Shown here: piece after piece, positions 62,819-64,000 of the stretch | Numbering within the stretch: the first letter of the stretch is position 1 | How the letters are laid out: each line of letters opens with the position of its first letter | Source of the DNA: Chitinophagaceae bacterium | Lineage (GTDB): Bacteria > Bacteroidota > Bacteroidia > Chitinophagales > Chitinophagaceae | Length of the DNA stretch: 64,000 nucleotides | Assembly (NCBI GenBank): GCA_017307735.1 | Contig: JAFKGR010000002.1 | Location: 390,536-454,535, forward strand | Reading direction: 5' to 3' | The notes under the pieces: model-generated | Database searches by the model: none | What the model saw: only the letters and a program-made list of their open reading frames with translations | What the model was told of the DNA's origin: nothing | Translations under genes and position numbers: made by a program

Positions 62819-63640
62819 TTAATACGGATTAACCAATGTCACCGGTTGCACCCGCCACGCCTTTACCTTGCGCCCGTTCTGCCGTGCGGGAATCCACCGG
62901 GGTCCTTTGCGGATTGCATTTACAGCTACTTCGGCAAGTTTCGTCCCAACCATATTTACAGCCTGCACATCGCTCACTCTTCCCAAAGTGTCCACAATAA
63001 ATCTGACATTCACCGTTCCGTAATCCGACTCTGAAAATTCATCCAATGCTCTTTGAATCGAATTCGAAACATATTTGCGCCAGGCCTCTGGACCACCGGG
63101 GAAAGAAGCTTCCACTTCCACTCCGATAAAAGGTTTGTCTTCTTCGGTTCTTGTATTTGGTGCCGATGCAGCTACGTTTGTACCCGAAATATTAGTGGGC
63201 GGAAGCACGATATCCACATTTCCCAAACCTTTTATCGTTTTTACATCGATGAGAGAAGAATCAATCTGATCCATATCCGGCGGCGGAATCAGGGTTTCCT
63301 TTACGATCTTAATCACACTCGTATAGTTTACGGTTGCCAGTTGTTGAGGAGGAACTGGCGGCAGTTTCGGCGGTTCAGGTGGTGTAACAGGTTTGTCGGC
63401 AGGCAGGGCTTTCAAAACACTGCTGTCGACAATCATCATTGGCCCGGCAAATGTTGATTTGCTTTTTTTCGCCATCGCAAAAGCTGCTATAACCAACAGG
63501 GCTATGGTGATCATGCCTGCCATGGCAATCATTAATCTTTTACTGTACGTCTTTCTCAATTGATAGGCCCCGTAAGATTTGTTTCTGTTTTCAAAAAGAA
63601 TATCCAGAAAGTCTGCGTGTAGAATTTTTATAGCTTCCAT
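62819..63640 (-). CDS. TonB-family energy transducer
   Basis: A 273-residue TonB from the ATG at 63640; the longer start at 63685 gives 15 extra residues unlike the family. The N-terminal cytoplasmic part has the Bacteroidota pattern ADFLDILFENRNKSYGAYQLRK (about 7-28) before the membrane helix (about 38-55). A Pro-rich periplasmic region (about 80-105) leads to the C-terminal TonB domain (about 185-273), with VNVRFIVDTLGRVSDV and IRKGPRWIPARQNGR. It passes proton-motive force to outer-membrane receptors. No ExbB/ExbD genes are within the window. Confidence 0.95.
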   Translation of the reverse strand: MEAIKILHADFLDILFENRNKSYGAYQLRKTYSKRLMIAMAGMITIALLVIAAFAMAKKSKSTFAGPMMIVDSSVLKALPADKPVTPPEPPKLPPVPPQQLATVNYTSVIKIVKETLIPPPDMDQIDSSLIDVKTIKGLGNVDIVLPPTNISGTNVAASAPNTRTEEDKPFIGVEVEASFPGGPEAWRKYVSNSIQRALDEFSESDYGTVNVRFIVDTLGRVSDVQAVNMVGTKLAEVAVNAIRKGPRWIPARQNGRKVKAWRVQPVTLVNPY

Positions 63641-64000
63641 AAGAAACGTTTTTCTTATGAGAGTTTTGAAAAAAGAAGATTCCATAATCTGTGCAATACT
63701 TTTTTTGATTACCCGGTCTATTTTGGTGATTCAGGAAAAAACGGAATTTATTTTATGGAAAATGAATTTTATTGAATCAAACAGAAACAGGTTTTTTCAA
63801 AACAGTTTGTAACGAATATCATAGTTTATCTGTGTGAAGACCGTGCGGTATTGTCTTAACCCCCTATAAACTGGACGATTTTTTCAACGAGGTTTGCTAC
63901 TGATTGCTCGTTTAAGGCATCATAGCTACCTGATTGAGTTTTTTGAGGGATGGGCAACAAAGATGACTCGGAAAGGCAAGGAATGATTTGCGGCATCCCT
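63641..64000. other. Right-edge intergenic stretch
   Basis: AT-rich, with no feature between 63641 and 63850. The last 140 bp hold a possible minus-strand frame that reaches the window edge. Confidence 0.5.
63856..63996 (-). CDS. Possible C-terminal end of a gene entering from the right edge
   Basis: On the minus strand an open frame runs from the window edge to TAA at 63858-63856. From its ATG at 63996 it encodes 46 residues (MPQIIPCLSESSLL... ending VEKIVQFIGG), but the frame is open to the edge, so it may be part of a longer protein. The reading is protein-like, with a helical end. No family is recognised and the call is tentative. Confidence 0.35.
   Translation of the reverse strand: MPQIIPCLSESSLLPIPQKTQSGSYDALNEQSVANLVEKIVQFIGG

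Noticed and set aside
1..64000. CRISPR array, rRNA operon or complete tRNA gene
   Set aside because: No regularly spaced repeats, rRNA stretches or full cloverleaf sequences were found; only a tRNA 3' end at 5058-5080.

Overview
The window is a chromosome segment from a Bacteroidota bacterium, probably of the Chitinophagales/Sphingobacteriales type. The evidence is the moderate-to-low GC content, at least eleven matches or near-matches to the Bacteroidota -7 promoter element TAnnTTTG just upstream of genes, the near absence of Shine-Dalgarno sites, and typical families: DUF4369 thioredoxins, PgPepO-like M13 peptidase, BlaI/M56 pair, TonB with a conserved N-terminus, and tandem LtaS-like sulfatases. 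No rRNA, complete tRNA gene or CRISPR array was seen.

Positions 1 to about 5080 are the right end of an integrative element. It holds the tail of an AraC regulator, a gene-poor GC-rich stretch, ssb, a DUF932 gene, a frameshifted small gene, a small membrane protein, and an AlbA_2/ATPase-like regulator gene bracketed by an imperfect 30-bp direct repeat. The element ends at a 23-bp copy of the 3' end of a tRNA gene (probably tRNA-Pro) followed by a terminator, as expected for an attachment site. Two direct repeats just inside this end could be recombinase arm sites.

Positions 5117 to 46212 are mostly core chromosome. They carry a PAP2 phosphatase/CBS transporter/GH13 lipoprotein operon, two tandem LtaS-like transferases, a TlpA thioredoxin, a LysM/barrel protein, lepA, a flippase, rluD, purM, ribF, a subtilase, a VOC protein, an alpha/beta hydrolase, tandem type II and type I isocitrate dehydrogenases, a GNAT, a transsulfuration enzyme, DinB, psd, an M13 peptidase, two more thioredoxin-like proteins, cdd, a BlaI/M56 pair, and a compact trpEGDCFBA operon. 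Upstream of trpE lies a complete classical attenuator: a promoter, a 19-residue leader peptide with tandem Trp codons, mutually exclusive hairpins and an intrinsic terminator.

Positions 46400 to 64000 hold a small exported protein, a YdeI-like protein, a GH125 mannosidase, a solitary type IIG-like restriction-modification enzyme followed by an unusual hairpin with an alternative fold, a membrane/PH-like protein, an intergenic palindrome cluster, an Lrp regulator, ahcY, the efp-accB-accC cluster, mutL, a methyltransferase and a TonB protein. The left integrative end and the restriction-modification locus are the clearest accessory regions. The most interesting signals are the trp attenuator, the tRNA-derived attachment site with its repeat-bracketed cargo gene, and the palindromic non-coding structures near 53.0 and 54.8 kb.
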